A DNA stretch of 64,000 nucleotides. It comes from Albula goreensis. Its lineage: Eukaryota > Chordata > Actinopteri > Albuliformes > Albulidae. This document shows positions 27,941 to 39,310 of this stretch, piece after piece. The DNA lies in NCBI GenBank assembly GCA_022829145.1, contig CM040744.1:8777001-8841000 (forward strand), in the 5' to 3' direction. The position numbers and the translations under genes are program-made. The notes beneath the pieces are model-generated. The model was not told where the DNA came from. It worked only from the letters and a program-made list of their open reading frames with translations, and searched no databases. Position 1 is the stretch's first letter. The number at the start of each line of letters is the position of its first letter.

Positions 27941-28131
27941 CAAGTGGACCCAACAACACGAGCAGCCCAGCACTGGACAAGCCCAAGCAATCTGTATCAT
28001 TGCTGGGGACTGAGAGATACACCAGCAACACGACCAGCCAAGCATCTGACAGTCCCAGGCAATCTGTACAACTGCAAGGGGCTGTGAGATGCAGCAACAA
28101 CATAACCATCCAAGCATACCACAGTCTGTAG
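27941..28131. repeat. 72-bp tandem repeat, about 2.6 units
   Basis: Full units lie at 27976-28047 and 28048-28119. A partial unit precedes (27941-27975) and a short start of another follows. Units share GACARKCCCARGCAATCTGT, then GGGGCTGWGAGAT and CCAGCCAAGCAT. The period is a multiple of three, so a 24-residue repeat stays open on both strands (plus QSVSLLGTERY/QSVQLQGAVRC; minus QIAW...GWSCCWCISQ). No start context, splice sites or known family supports translation. Confidence 0.82.
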
Positions 28132-28476
28132 GAAAGTGCATCATACTTTCCTATCAACATATTTCACGTTTCATTTGCCAAATCATTTTGCTTCCAGGAC
28201 ACATGTAGACTGCATTATGCTTGCTATGAGGTCCGATGGAAAGTCAGGCTGATATCCTTGTGTTGACAGGCGGCTGTGCTGGTTCAGATTAGGTCAGGAT
28301 CCTTTTGGAAAAGTCTATTATGAACTGCTATAGGCCGTTCCGAAAGCTGGCACCAAGCAGCCAGAGTGAATCAGGTGTGTAAAGAGTGAGTTAGTATGCA
28401 TACTGTCACATCCCAAGGACACAACCGCTGTTGGAAATGTGGTGCATTGAAGACTGCAAACATAGAATCGGGGACT

Positions 28477-28572
28477 CAGCATCATTTCAGAATGCGGGCG
28501 CCCGATCCCAGCACTATTTGAGAGCTCAGCCGTTGGGGCACAGTGCTATTTTGGAGCGCGGTGACTCGAACA
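28477..28572. repeat. Degenerate 32-bp tandem repeat, three units
   Basis: Units at 28477-28508, 28509-28540 and 28541-28572 each begin CAGYRYYATTT and stay in register at exactly 32 bases. The second halves are poorly alike. It lies in a short GC-rich patch. Weak but regular. Confidence 0.4.
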
Positions 28573-31033
28573 CGGCTCAGCTCGCTCCTATCTGCCTTTG
28601 GGGTGCACAAACCAAAAAAAAAAATCTTGTTTTTCCTCTGGAACAAATTGAAGTCTAATCAAATGGGGAATTCCATCAATTTAATCGAGGCTCTGTGTGG
28701 GCTTCCCTGCCTTCAGAGTGGTTTGTTTGTGCATTTTATGTCTCAGATCCATTCCTGACCAAGCCCTGCCACTCAGAAACTTTCTGCAGTACTGAGCATT
28801 AGGAGACAAGACATTTCTGCTTCCTCTTAGATTATGGTCAATTAAGTTCCAGTGGGGCCTGAGGGCTTAAGTACAGAGGCTTACCTGGCTAAGTAGGGCA
28901 ACTGCTTTCAAAATCGACACATGTAGTTTGTTCCTCTCTCGACTGAGGCAAGTGTACAGAACTTGTCCCCTGGGGTTTACTATGAGGCTCAGGGTAGAAA
29001 TTAGTGAAATCCCCCAGGGTAAAAAGAGCCCCGGAGTGTGTTCGAGACATAAAATAAAAACTACCGTCTTTTCTAGAGGCCGTCCTCTACTGTTGCAGCT
29101 TTGAGCCTGAGGTATATCCTTAGACAAGTGTAACCAGTACTCAGTTACAGTAGGATATGGCTGGCCTAGTTCCACTAAGGGTAGGTAGGGTTTGTGTCAG
29201 CCCAGTTTCTGCAGACCACAGCTGCATTAGTCCATCCCAGTGACTTGCCAGGTACCTACAGGGAACCAGCTGGCATGAGTAGTGGACATGCTTCTCCTCC
29301 AGTCTGTGCAACGTCTACACCCCGTATATGTGTGCAGCTTGTAGGTTTTAAAACCTTCACTGGTTTACATGACATGTACTTCAGCTCCTTGTTTCCTTGT
29401 TTCCTTGTTCAAAACTGGGAAGAAAGAAAAATAATCAGACATCTACCTGAGGCTGAAAAGAATGAGAATAATTTGTCAATTTTTGCATCAAGAATTGGCT
29501 CATTTTGGCACATTTAAATCACTGTTATATACCACAGTTTCTTCCACATCAGCCCCTTCTGTAAGGTCATAAGCTTGGCACATGAAGTTAAGATACAAGT
29601 TCAGAGCCATTAGCAAAGTATAAATATTTAACGGAATGAAGCACACATAATTTAGTAGCAGTTTTTATCGTATGTGAGAAAACATGGGCACTTGAAATTC
29701 ACATGAGTTAATTTGACAGGCTCTAAGCTCCCGACAGTCAGTATCGCCATACTCCAGTGGCTTGATTTGTTTTGCGTTAAGTTGGCTTGGAAGCTGCCCA
29801 GATATCTGTAAAGAAGTATTCATGGGACTTCTGACATCCAAGGCATCAGTTTTAGATTGGTGAAAAATTGTAGGGCACACAAAGTTCCTGCCATTACAAA
29901 TCAACTCATTTTTACTTTTAAGAACATGCAGCTGTGCTCCAAATGTCAAAACATGTCCTAGATTGTATTTCAAAATGAAATTCACATATACATGTGAAAC
30001 TCTCCTGGAATCAGCCCTGAAATATGCATAAGAAATAGTTAAATCTAGTCTGACAGCCTGTTCATCTGCCTTTTTTCTCATCTGGGGTTATCAACAAGAC
30101 TTTGTGACTTTTCTCCCCACCTTTAACTTAACCCACATTAGAGGGACCTCCTTTAAGAGGCGGCCTCTGCAGCTTCCCCAGATAGCTGATATGCCTTCAT
30201 TTCCAGTCTTTGGTTTTTGAAATACTGAATCTGTAAATCCACGTTTTAATTGAATCTAAGTGATCAGCAAGACTAGTCAAAACTGAGACTGAGCTCAAAC
30301 AGATGAATGAAATGGTATGCCATAAAAATGTAATAAATTCTGCTCAATCCTTATAGGAAATAAGCTGTAGTGGTGAAGAACTGATTTGCCACTTTGATAA
30401 AAGCAAAGTCTAGAGTTTTGTTTCGCAATTTTGCACCAGGGAATGGAGATCAGACCGTCGATCAGACTCCCAATGAATGTGAATTTACAGAGAGAGATTG
30501 TGTGTGTGAGAGAGGCGGAGAGGGTGAAAAAGAAGAAGAAAAAGAGAGAGAGAGAATAGGTGTGTGTGGGGGGTTTTCACACTCGCATTAACTTGAAGAA
30601 TCAGTGCTAGGAGAAGGTGTGCCATTCCCACAAGGCTAGTGTGGTTACATAAGCTGCCCACCTGTCATTTCTCCCTGACATGAAAGATTCACAACGTGGT
30701 TCCACCCTTCTGCTGTGGACGCGTCTCAACAGTCGCTCAAGAGTTCACCTCCACTGTGAGTGTTCCACTTAAAGAGGCACATGTACGAGCCTTTGACTCC
30801 CCCAAAAGAAAGTAGTTCTGTTCATTATTGAGATGCACAGCAGAAGCACAGCACAAAGTGCCGAACAGGCAAGGCAGTGTGTGTAACAAATTGAATTCAC
30901 TTTAGATTCAGCACAGCAGCTACAGTGTGTTGAAAGTCGTTTGGATATTTATTTTCAAATGAAAATGAATCACAAAGAATAGCCACAGAGACATCACCAT
31001 GAGAGTTGGGTTGAGAGAGACATCTAGACCTGC

Positions 31034-31061
31034 ACACACACTCACACACACACACACACCA
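31034..31061. repeat. CA microsatellite
   Basis: Interrupted CA run (CACACACACTCACACACACA and onward). Simple sequence that also produces short GVCVCV frames on the minus strand. Confidence 0.9.
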
Positions 31062-31828
31062 CCTAAACAAACAAGCACATATGCTAACATAATAACAGTG
31101 GTCATTCAATGGACCATGAATCATTGCAGAGGCAAGAGATGGATCAACAATTGTAGGTGGAGGCACACCAATTTGTGGTTCATAATGCTGAACATACATA
31201 GAACTTGTGAAAGAATGAATGTTGAAGAAGGGAACTGAGTCAGAGATAAGTGCAGGGATTCAAAAATATATGTAGTGAGGCTTTAAATAAAGCGAGACTT
31301 GATTCAGCCATAAATCTCTTCAACTGACAGAACTCAGTACATGGTTCTGATATAGGTTTTGAGTCCAGAAATCATCCTCTGGGGGCAAAATTCTGTTGTC
31401 CATTTTGTTGGCAAAACCTTACTGATATTTACACCAGCAGTCACAAAATGTCACAAAATGACCTCTGGAGCAATGAGAAAGTTTCACTCGCTTTTCTCTT
31501 TTTTTGGGGAAAAAAACTACTTTCTCATTATTCCACATGCAAAAGCTTACTGTGTTGTTTCATTTTAAATGTAGGAGGCAAATTGAGTGGAATCAGATGT
31601 TTTTACCCTATATTTTCCCTGAAGTGAGCTGTTCTGCAGGTGTTCTGGAGGCCCACATTGATGAACACTTGAGTAGGAGGTGATCGAATCATACAATACA
31701 GCCTTTTTGTGAGCAGCGGGGGAAGGTGTGAGGTAAATATAGAACAGAAACATTCAGACACAGTTAAACACTATGGTGCACATTTTGAGACAGGGTGCTC
31801 TTCTGTACATTGACATTGCTCAGGCTGA

Positions 31829-31962
31829 GAGCTGTCCACTTCACCACCGGTTCTGAGGCAGGGAGCTGTCTTCCTCACTGCGGTGCTGAAGCAGGGAGCT
31901 GTCCACTGCATGACTGGTTCTGAAGAAGGGAGCTGTCCACCCACAACTGGTAATGAAGCAGG
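31829..31962. repeat. 33-34-bp minisatellite, four units
   Basis: Units at 31829-31862, 31863-31895, 31896-31929 and 31930-31962 each begin GAGCTGTCCAC (or TCTTC) and end TGAAGCAGG or a close variant. The middles diverge (CACCACCGGTTC, CACTGCGGTGC, ATGACTGGTTC, CACAACTGGTA). This is an old tandem array in the intergenic region. Confidence 0.85.
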
Positions 31963-32314
31963 TATTTGTCAACATTACAGTTCATTACACTCTTAAAATC
32001 CCATCCAATTTAAATTTCATTCATCTGTTTTTACAGTCAAGTTGGGAAGATTCCCAGCACTTAAGGATTGAAATATACGTACCTATTGATGCAGTACCAC
32101 CAAGTAACAGCAGAGGTCTCCCTTCTATTCAAACTCCCTGACACAGTTGGCTCAATGCAGCTATCTCATAAGTTATGTTAATTGATTGACTAAACTGACA
32201 AAATACAATTCTTAATGAGGTTGTGGTTTAGATCAGTCTGTAGAGACTTACTTTGTATAAACACAGAACTAAAAGAATGCTTAAATACTTTCAATTTGTC
32301 TGAACACCTACCCA

Positions 32315-32333
32315 CATACACACACACACACGG

Positions 32334-32366
<33 letters not shown>
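32315..32366. repeat. Compound CA/GA microsatellite
   Basis: ACACACACACACA followed by CGGACG and then a GA run of about 13 dinucleotides. Simple sequence, likely polymorphic. Confidence 0.92.
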
Positions 32367-32367
<1 letters not shown>

Positions 32368-32619
32368 CGGTCAGCACAGTCATGTGAGTATGGTGGTATT
32401 ATGTAGGTTGGCTGTCGCATGAATGCCTCTCTGCTTCTACTGCTGTCCCAGAGGCCTGACTGCCTTTCACCATGCAATTCATCTCAGGATCACTGCAGTT
32501 TTTTGGCATGCCATTCAATCATCAACAACAATAAACCATCTTTTTTTCCTTCATGCTTACAAACATATGAAATGCACAGAAAAAAATGATGACTGCGTTA
32601 GGAAAAAGAAAGAAAAAAA

Positions 32620-32920
32620 CAAAACCAAAGGCCCCGGCCCAGGAGGTGAGCGCCAGCCGACTGCCCCGAGGGGCAGAATGAATAAAGATGAGGCAGGGTT
32701 TGGGGAATGGGGCGGGGGGGGATGGGGAGGTTTATGGCGCAGATTCGCCTCGGGGGAACGGACACTGCTTTAATCAATCAGCCCCTGTTCCTAACACGGC
32801 GGAGCTCGGACGCAGCGCCCATCGCAGTGCAGTGACACAGCAGCTCTCGCGCCCCACATCGATCGGGGAAGCGGTGACGTGGCCGCCGCGTGCGGAGGCC
32901 CCGGGGATACGTGGCTCTGA
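32620..32920. promoter_or_regulatory. GC/CpG-rich intergenic island, candidate regulatory DNA
   Basis: CpG-rich sequence with a G-rich core (GGGGCGGGGGGGGATGGGGA, 32709-32728) and a homeobox-like TTTAATCAATCAGCCC (32770-32785). It carries 90-110-codon frames on both strands with no family resemblance. These are best explained by high GC content and few stop codons. Confidence 0.3.
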
Positions 32921-35559
32921 GCCACACAAACATCCCATTCACTATGTGGTGAGGATGGAGGACTTGCAGGGACCTGTAGGTGTGTAAGAATGTGTGCACA
33001 TTTTTCAAAATGGTCTGTACTAAAAGGCTGAGAACTTCCCTTAACACTTAAACCTAATTTCAATGGATTGTGTGCATCTCTGCACATATAATTAACTTAG
33101 TGCCCCTCATTCAATATTCATTATTTTAAATTCTGTATGGAACTGAGATTGAAACTGCAATTACACCAATAACACCATCAGCAAAAGGATGTACCTAGCT
33201 CTTCTTTTATGTGTGTGTCTCAGTGGGTATGAAATATTCATCAACATGAGTAAGTGTGTATGAATTAAGGTTATGGGGGCGTAAGTACAGTATGTATGAT
33301 GTGTCAAGTTCATATGTAGGTCTGAAGTCCCAGAATTCAGTTGTGCATGGGTGTACATGTCTATTGGTAAAGAATATGTGTATGGTGGATATATTTAGAT
33401 GAGTAAGCAGAGCAGTTTTATGTCAACAGCTGAATTGAGTACTTAACTAACATTACTACTTACTAGATAACTTCACTGAATGAATTTCTGCACTGAATTC
33501 TTTTTTCCAGTCCTCATTTTGGATCCTTTCCTGTTATACTATTTGTCGGTATGTTCAAGGGCAGGGAGGGCTGTAACTCCTGCACACAGTCCTCAGACGC
33601 CAACCCCTCTGTCACCTCCCCCTTAACGAAGGAGCCGGGGCCCTGGAGACCACCAGGCACGCAAGGAGGAGAGCCGTCGATGGCCTGCTTCCCTTACCCC
33701 ATGCCCTTCACTTCCTGGTCTCATGTATTCGTTTTGCATGAATTACGGATCACCTTGCGAGTGGGTGACTCTGCGTCCCTCTCCCCGCCTAGGGGTCACA
33801 GGAGGGAGCAAAGTGGTGGATCAATTTCATGAGATGGTGTGGTGCAAAACAGTGGAGTATGGAGTATGGAGTATGCCATCTCCACTATGGAAGGCGAGGA
33901 CAGCCAAGGGGCCTGGCATACCTCATTGCATTTTGTCAGCTGCATTAAAAGGCAGTTACATTATACTACATCCAGGCCTGATGCAGTCATTGCATTGGGT
34001 CATTTTGTATATCCCTGTATTGTGGACAGACTGGCCAATTCGGGTGAATCAGGTACAAACCCAGCTCCATCTCCTGAATAACTGAGAATTCAATGCAGGA
34101 TAAATTCTACTCCAGCTCCGGAGGGAAGAAAACCATTTCCCAAATCCCTGTTGCATACCTCCATCTAGATTCATTCCTTCAGGCTATAACCCCCCAGCTC
34201 AGAGCTGAGTTTGTTCATTGCATGGCTGAGGTATGCTGCCGAACACATGTTGAGATTTGCGGACATGTGCTCATTACGGAATAGCAAGTTTGTGTGATTG
34301 CCAGTCTTTGTTCCGCTAATGCAAGATTGTGTATTGTTTGGAAGTAGCGTGTCTCCCTTGCCACTTAAAAAAAAAATACACACGCACAGCTCCTACCCAA
34401 ATGTAGTAATGGAGAAATTTGAAAACTTCTCCGCAGACTGAGCCTAACGGCCGTATCTGCTGAGCCCTTGCCGACACTTTCATTCAGGTGATAAATACAG
34501 TTCAACTAATTGGCGTTCCGACTGGCTGACCCTGAAAAGCGCAGGAACCCGAATTCAAATGGCGTTGAGGTGAACGCCTGGGGGTGGAAAGGGCAATGGA
34601 GCGTTGAGTACGGAGGTGACGGCAAGTCACCGTCGCCTTGAAGCACAATGTTTGCAAAAAGTCCAACTTTGTTAGAACTGCTCATTGCTGATTCGGTATT
34701 CATTCTGGAGCTCGCTCTAGAACGAAGGAGGACTGTTGCTCATTTGGAGCATGGAGTCTGCCCACTTCGCAATGAAGGATGTCAGGATTTTCATGTTCGG
34801 AAGGCTGACAGAGAAAAGTTTTAGAGAAGGATTTAAAAAGCACAAAACCAAATGAAAAACAGCAGGGACTTAATTGAGGCAGGTAGGGATCAAGTGGGAA
34901 CCAGTGTGTGACGGTTTAAGAGTTACACTTTTAATGCTATCACAATGTCTGTGGGTCATCATTATCAACGAGATGCATGACTGCTCTCTGGTGAAAGGCA
35001 TCATGGGTACCAGAAAGAACACTCTCATACCCAGGCAGGTTTTAACTTTGGAATGGGAAGGTGCTGGTTTTTGCACTCAAGGAAAGTTTGATATGACAGT
35101 AAACGTGGACACCCAGGGGCAAGCAGTGCTGGGAAGGTTTGTCCACGCTTGGTCTGTTTGTTGGAAGAGAGAGCAACATAAGTTGTCACAAATAACACAT
35201 TAAACCTTGAAATTTAGAGAGAGAACTCTCTCTGGCATCCCACGGGCGGGGTCCAAATGAAAACCTGCAGGACTGGCTGCAGAGCAGGGATCTTGATCCG
35301 TCCTAACCCTCCATTTCAACGAGATAAAGCAGGCCTGTAGCTTACAGTTTGTGCACACCGTAATAAAGTTGTGCAGGTGTTGAGAATTTTTATACCTCAT
35401 TGTCCTACTGTAGCCCCAGGCTTTCTTCTTTATGAGTCCTTGATGTGAGAGGAACCAACACAGCCAGACAGATTTACAGCATAAAGGCCATTTATTTATT
35501 TATTTTTATGTTTTGCCGGCTGATAGCACACATACAGGGCAACTGTCTGGCAAGCGGGC

Positions 35560-35975
35560 GATATGAAATATGGATGCGGCTGAGGTGCGGCCGAGCGCGC
35601 ACGCACACATCTTCGAGCACGCCGGAAAAGGTCTAGCTCTGGCAAGACGAAAACGTGGCAGGCCTGAAATAACAGCTACCAGATGGTGCGCTCCAGGATT
35701 ACATAATTGGAACAAAAGGAGCCCGGTGAGCGGAGGGCATTTCCTCCGTTGCCCTCGCCGAAAAATCCCTGCCGATAATCACAGAGCAAACGAGCTCGTG
35801 CCACGCGGCGCACCTGCGCAACAAAACCGCGCTGGATGTACTGCCGGCATCCCACATTATGGCACGTATCGCCTAATTTTGTTTACTCTCCAAGATCCAG
35901 CGTCAGATGGTCTCTTATTGTGCACAGCACTTATAAATATAATTGATGCGGTGGGGGGTGGGGTGGGGGGGTTTG
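35560..35975. promoter_or_regulatory. CpG-rich island with AT motif core and G-run edge
   Basis: CpG-rich DNA (35570-35840) contains GGATTACATAATTGG. It then runs into CCTAATTTTGTTTACTC (forkhead-like TGTTTAC) and TATAAATATAATTGATG, ending in GGTGGGGGGTGGGGTGGGGG (35950-35969), a potential G-quadruplex. The 145-codon plus-strand frame has no recognisable domain. Enhancer-like by appearance only. Confidence 0.3.
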
Positions 35976-36989
35976 CTGCTAGTAATAGAAGAGTCCTCAC
36001 ACTTTAACACTGTGAATAATAACAGTACATATACACACCGTTTCAGGCAGCATCCTTTGTTTTGCTATTGCAGGCGGCCCAGGGAAAGCGAATCTGCGAG
36101 ATAAGGATATTACAGCCCAGGGGCGGAGGGCCTCAGCTTCATCTCTCTGGCAAATTGCCTTGGAGCAGAAAGATATGCCAGCCTGATGCTGTCTGATCAA
36201 TGAGCTGCTTTCTCCCTCCATGCAAACACTGTGCAAATGTGTCACAGCCAAATCCCCAGCCAATATAGGGCACATATTATTACAAAAACAACAAAAATCG
36301 CACTATTACTACTGGTTTTGCTAAAACTGAAGTCTTAAATGTCGTATGAAATATATACAGCTGTACACAAGTATATGCCTCTAAAATGCTATATACATTT
36401 CTGAAAAGACATGTAGATAATGAAATAAAATTCAATTGCCACTACAACTACAATAATAAGGTAACACAGTTATTAATGTCATTGTTTTCAAGTTGTAATT
36501 GTACAGTGGATATGTTATTTTTGGCTCAGTGAAATTCCTAGGAATAGCTGTTCCAAGGAGTAGCATGCTGTGAATCCAGTAAGCAGAACCGTCAACGGAC
36601 CATAGTTGTTCTCTTTCACCCAGCCTCTATTTCTGTCAGTTGGACCGAGAGCAGCTTCCTGTGGCGAGAGAGCGTTGGCCCCCGTCTGGCCGAAAGACAC
36701 AGCCGTAACTGCGTCCTCGTGTGTCGCTCTCAGGCGTGAGCGGTGGGCGTGGCCGTGGCCGAATGTGGGAGCCCCCGCCAGGGCGCAGCAAGCAGCGGGC
36801 ATCATTACGGGACGAGCTGCGGGTAGCTGTCTGTCAGGCGGACCCTTGGGCAGGCTGTCGCTGTGGCCTACAACTCATTATTTTGCCAATAAACAGCTCC
36901 TGGGCAGTTTTGTCACCAGCTCAGTTTTGCTGCTCATGTATAGTTTTTTTTTAACTGCTTCCACATGTCCTGTGGCCATCTAGAACTTA

Positions 36990-37720
36990 CGATGTAAATG
37001 TGCTACAGCACCTTTCTGACATCAGCATCTCAAAGGCTACTGAACCTGGACATTGCATTGACTGAAACACCTTAACTGATCTTTCCATTGACCTCACTGA
37101 GGCTACCTCACTGACCGCAGCATCTAAACCATCACACCTATATAGTATATTCACTAATACTCCAGGGAATATATCATCTGCTACCATCTCACTATCTATA
37201 GTGTATTTGTGCTTCAGCCCCCCATTAAACCCTGCATGTCATTGACCATTGCATCTCACCACTAAATATAACCTGACAATAGCATTTACCAATAACTAGC
37301 TCCTGACCATTCCATTCATCTCACTGCATCTAATACGTCAGTAAGAACGTCATTTTGGTAACTACATCGTCTTACTGTTTTGGGCCTCTCAGTCACCATG
37401 GTATTTCATTGACCTAAGATTATGAGTACAGAATTCACCTCATGCAGCATTTCACAGATCAGAATATTTCACAGTGACTGGTGTTCTGTGATTCCGTCCA
37501 TCAACAGAATACAGCATTGAACTAAATCATCTCACATCAATATTTCATGACTTTACACTTATGGCATTATCACAGGCCTACAGTATTGCGCCTTTATATG
37601 TCAGTAACTATACAGTAACTCTCTGACAAGATAATTTGACTACAGTATGAATAGTATGCATCCCACTGACAAGTGAATTACACGGACTATAGAATTTCAC
37701 TGGCACTAGAATGTTACAAT
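36990..37720. repeat. Degenerate short-period repetitive tract
   Basis: For about 700 bases the words CATTGACC, CCATCTCACT, ATTTCAC and TCACTGA recur at intervals of very roughly 20-45 bases (for example near 37040, 37085, 37180, 37240, 37315, 37405 and 37450). This suggests a decayed tandem array. No exact period can be fixed by eye and there is no coding potential. Confidence 0.35.
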
Positions 37721-39020
37721 GGCATCCCTCAACATGGTAGAAAGCTACTCTTCATCTGTCTTTTTTTTCCCAGAGAGAATGACTTTATCATAGCCCAGCT
37801 GAGTTCTGCAGCTGTATTGACAATGCTCCTCTCTGCTGTTCCTTTCTCAACAAAAGATGGAGATAAGATGATCAGTCACTCGAGAGGGCCACTGCAGATA
37901 TGCAATGAGCAATTCCTATTCTGATGACGGGTAACCGTGGTGAATGGCTCCTAGCAACAGCAGAGCAGAGAGCAGAGATAGCTGGGCATGCGAGAGAAGC
38001 ACACCAATGCGTCACAGGCAACAACAAACACAATTTCACAGAATAACAGAAATGCTCTTCAATTAAAAACAAACAAACAAAAAAAAAGCTCATGAATTTC
38101 AATTTCTTCCCTAGGACAAAAAGCAGGGAAAACAGATCGTCGCATCTCCGTTGCGGGGCCTTATCTGTGGGCACCACTGGCACCACCTGGAAAACGAGAT
38201 CGGCAGGTTTTCAGGTTTTTGGGTTCGGCGCTGGCCCCACAGGTTTAGGCAGAAAAAAATAAAGCTGGGGATGAAACGGAGGAGCAGATATCCGCAGAGC
38301 GAAATCAGGCCAGCGGTAATGGCCCAAAAACAGGAGGACACATGGAGGAGGGGGGTGGTTTGTGGGCCATTTCGGAGAGGGAATGTCACTGTAGTCACTC
38401 TGGCCTCAGAGCTTTTGAAGCTTGATGGAATAAACTATGGGTGATGCAATACACAACTGATTTTCAGAGGACATTTTGGTCAGAGCATCGCGTCAGGGGT
38501 CCCACCAGTCGGTGGACTTCATTTGACAGCATGGGGCTACATTTATTCCCGATGCGAAAAAGACTCAAGGTGAAAGGCCTAACATTAATTTAAAGTTATT
38601 CTTCTGCAGCTTACCGAGAGGTAACTAATGGGTGCGTGAGCGCATGGACCCAAAATAATCTTCTGTGTCTTTGGGATTCATTAGCTCGATGTGAAATCAT
38701 GTGCTAGCATGAGCTCAACAACAGACTTTGACTGAGAGGAGATGGGTATTATATATTGATATTTTCTCTCACGATGGTTATTATGTCAGTACTTGATGTC
38801 AGAGTGGATGCGTTTCGGCAGGGCTGATGGGTCCACGCTGTTAATAGACGGCGAGTCATTTGGCACTTTAATCAAAAAAAGAGGTAAAGGAGCGGCCCCC
38901 TGGGATAGAGAAACACAAACCGAATCGATCAGGCACACCACAGAGATGAGATGGTGCCTCCGTCTAATTCCGTGAGTTGAGACATAGAAAAGGAACGACA
39001 CGGAACAGAATTTACAATTC

Positions 39021-39026
39021 TTTATT
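39021..39026 (-). terminator. ccser1: Candidate ccser1 polyadenylation signal AATAAA
   Basis: The minus strand reads GCTAATAAAGAATTGTAAA and then, 15-30 bases on, a T/GT-rich stretch (TTCCGTGTCGTTCC) like a downstream element. It is the last well-formed signal before the sequence changes character towards the intergenic region. AATAAA hexamers also occur at 41056-41061 and 39294-39299. Confidence 0.42.
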
Positions 39027-39233
39027 AGCAGTAAATAATACAACCATTTAAAATCATCTTATCGTCATTAAAACAGTCTTATTCATGAGAGTAAAACACC
39101 CATGATAGCTGTGATTATTACATATATGTATATATATATACACAGATGAATCCTGCGAACATCCCCGATATTCATTAAAATTCAATTAAATTAGTTAACC
39201 TGGAAACTATGTACCCTTAATTTCCATGTCATA

Positions 39234-39310
39234 TGAACCCTGTTAATATAAAAATTCTAATATCTGCATACAGTATTTTTATGCAACAATAGGTTTATTA
39301 ACAGGGTTCA
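39234..39310. repeat. Perfect 15-bp inverted repeat (hairpin)
   Basis: TGAACCCTGTTAATA at 39234-39248 is exactly complementary to TATTAACAGGGTTCA at 39296-39310, with a loop of 47 bases. It lies near the 3' end of the presumed ccser1 3'UTR, where it could form an RNA stem. Confidence 0.75.

Larger units (their letters stand above)
22441..39000. other. Intergenic interval between the ccser1 3' end and the grid2 promoter
   Basis: About 16.5 kb separates the two genes. I find no supported exon in it. It contains a SINE (24455-24610), a short inverted-end transposon (25447-25632), three or four minisatellites (27941, 28477, 31829, 36990) and CA/GA runs (31036, 32315). It also has GC-rich islands at 32620-32920, 33560-33800, 34510-34640, 35560-35840 and 36640-36870. 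Several islands could be regulatory DNA for either gene. Short frames at 26773, 33551 and 36606 match nothing I know. Confidence 0.6.

Noticed and set aside
27638-28144. 168-codon minus-strand frame as a gene
   Set aside because: Its length comes from a 72-bp tandem repeat without stops. It has no splice context, no known domain and no promoter or codon signal.
29665-30081. 138-codon minus-strand frame as a gene
   Set aside because: No recognised family, no splice signals that extend it, and AT-rich intergenic context; a chance frame of this size is expected in 64 kb.
31829-31962. CRISPR-like array (33-34-bp units with constant ends and variable middles)
   Set aside because: Vertebrate context, units contiguous with no true repeat/spacer boundary, and constant parts that are split and imperfect. 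It is a minisatellite.
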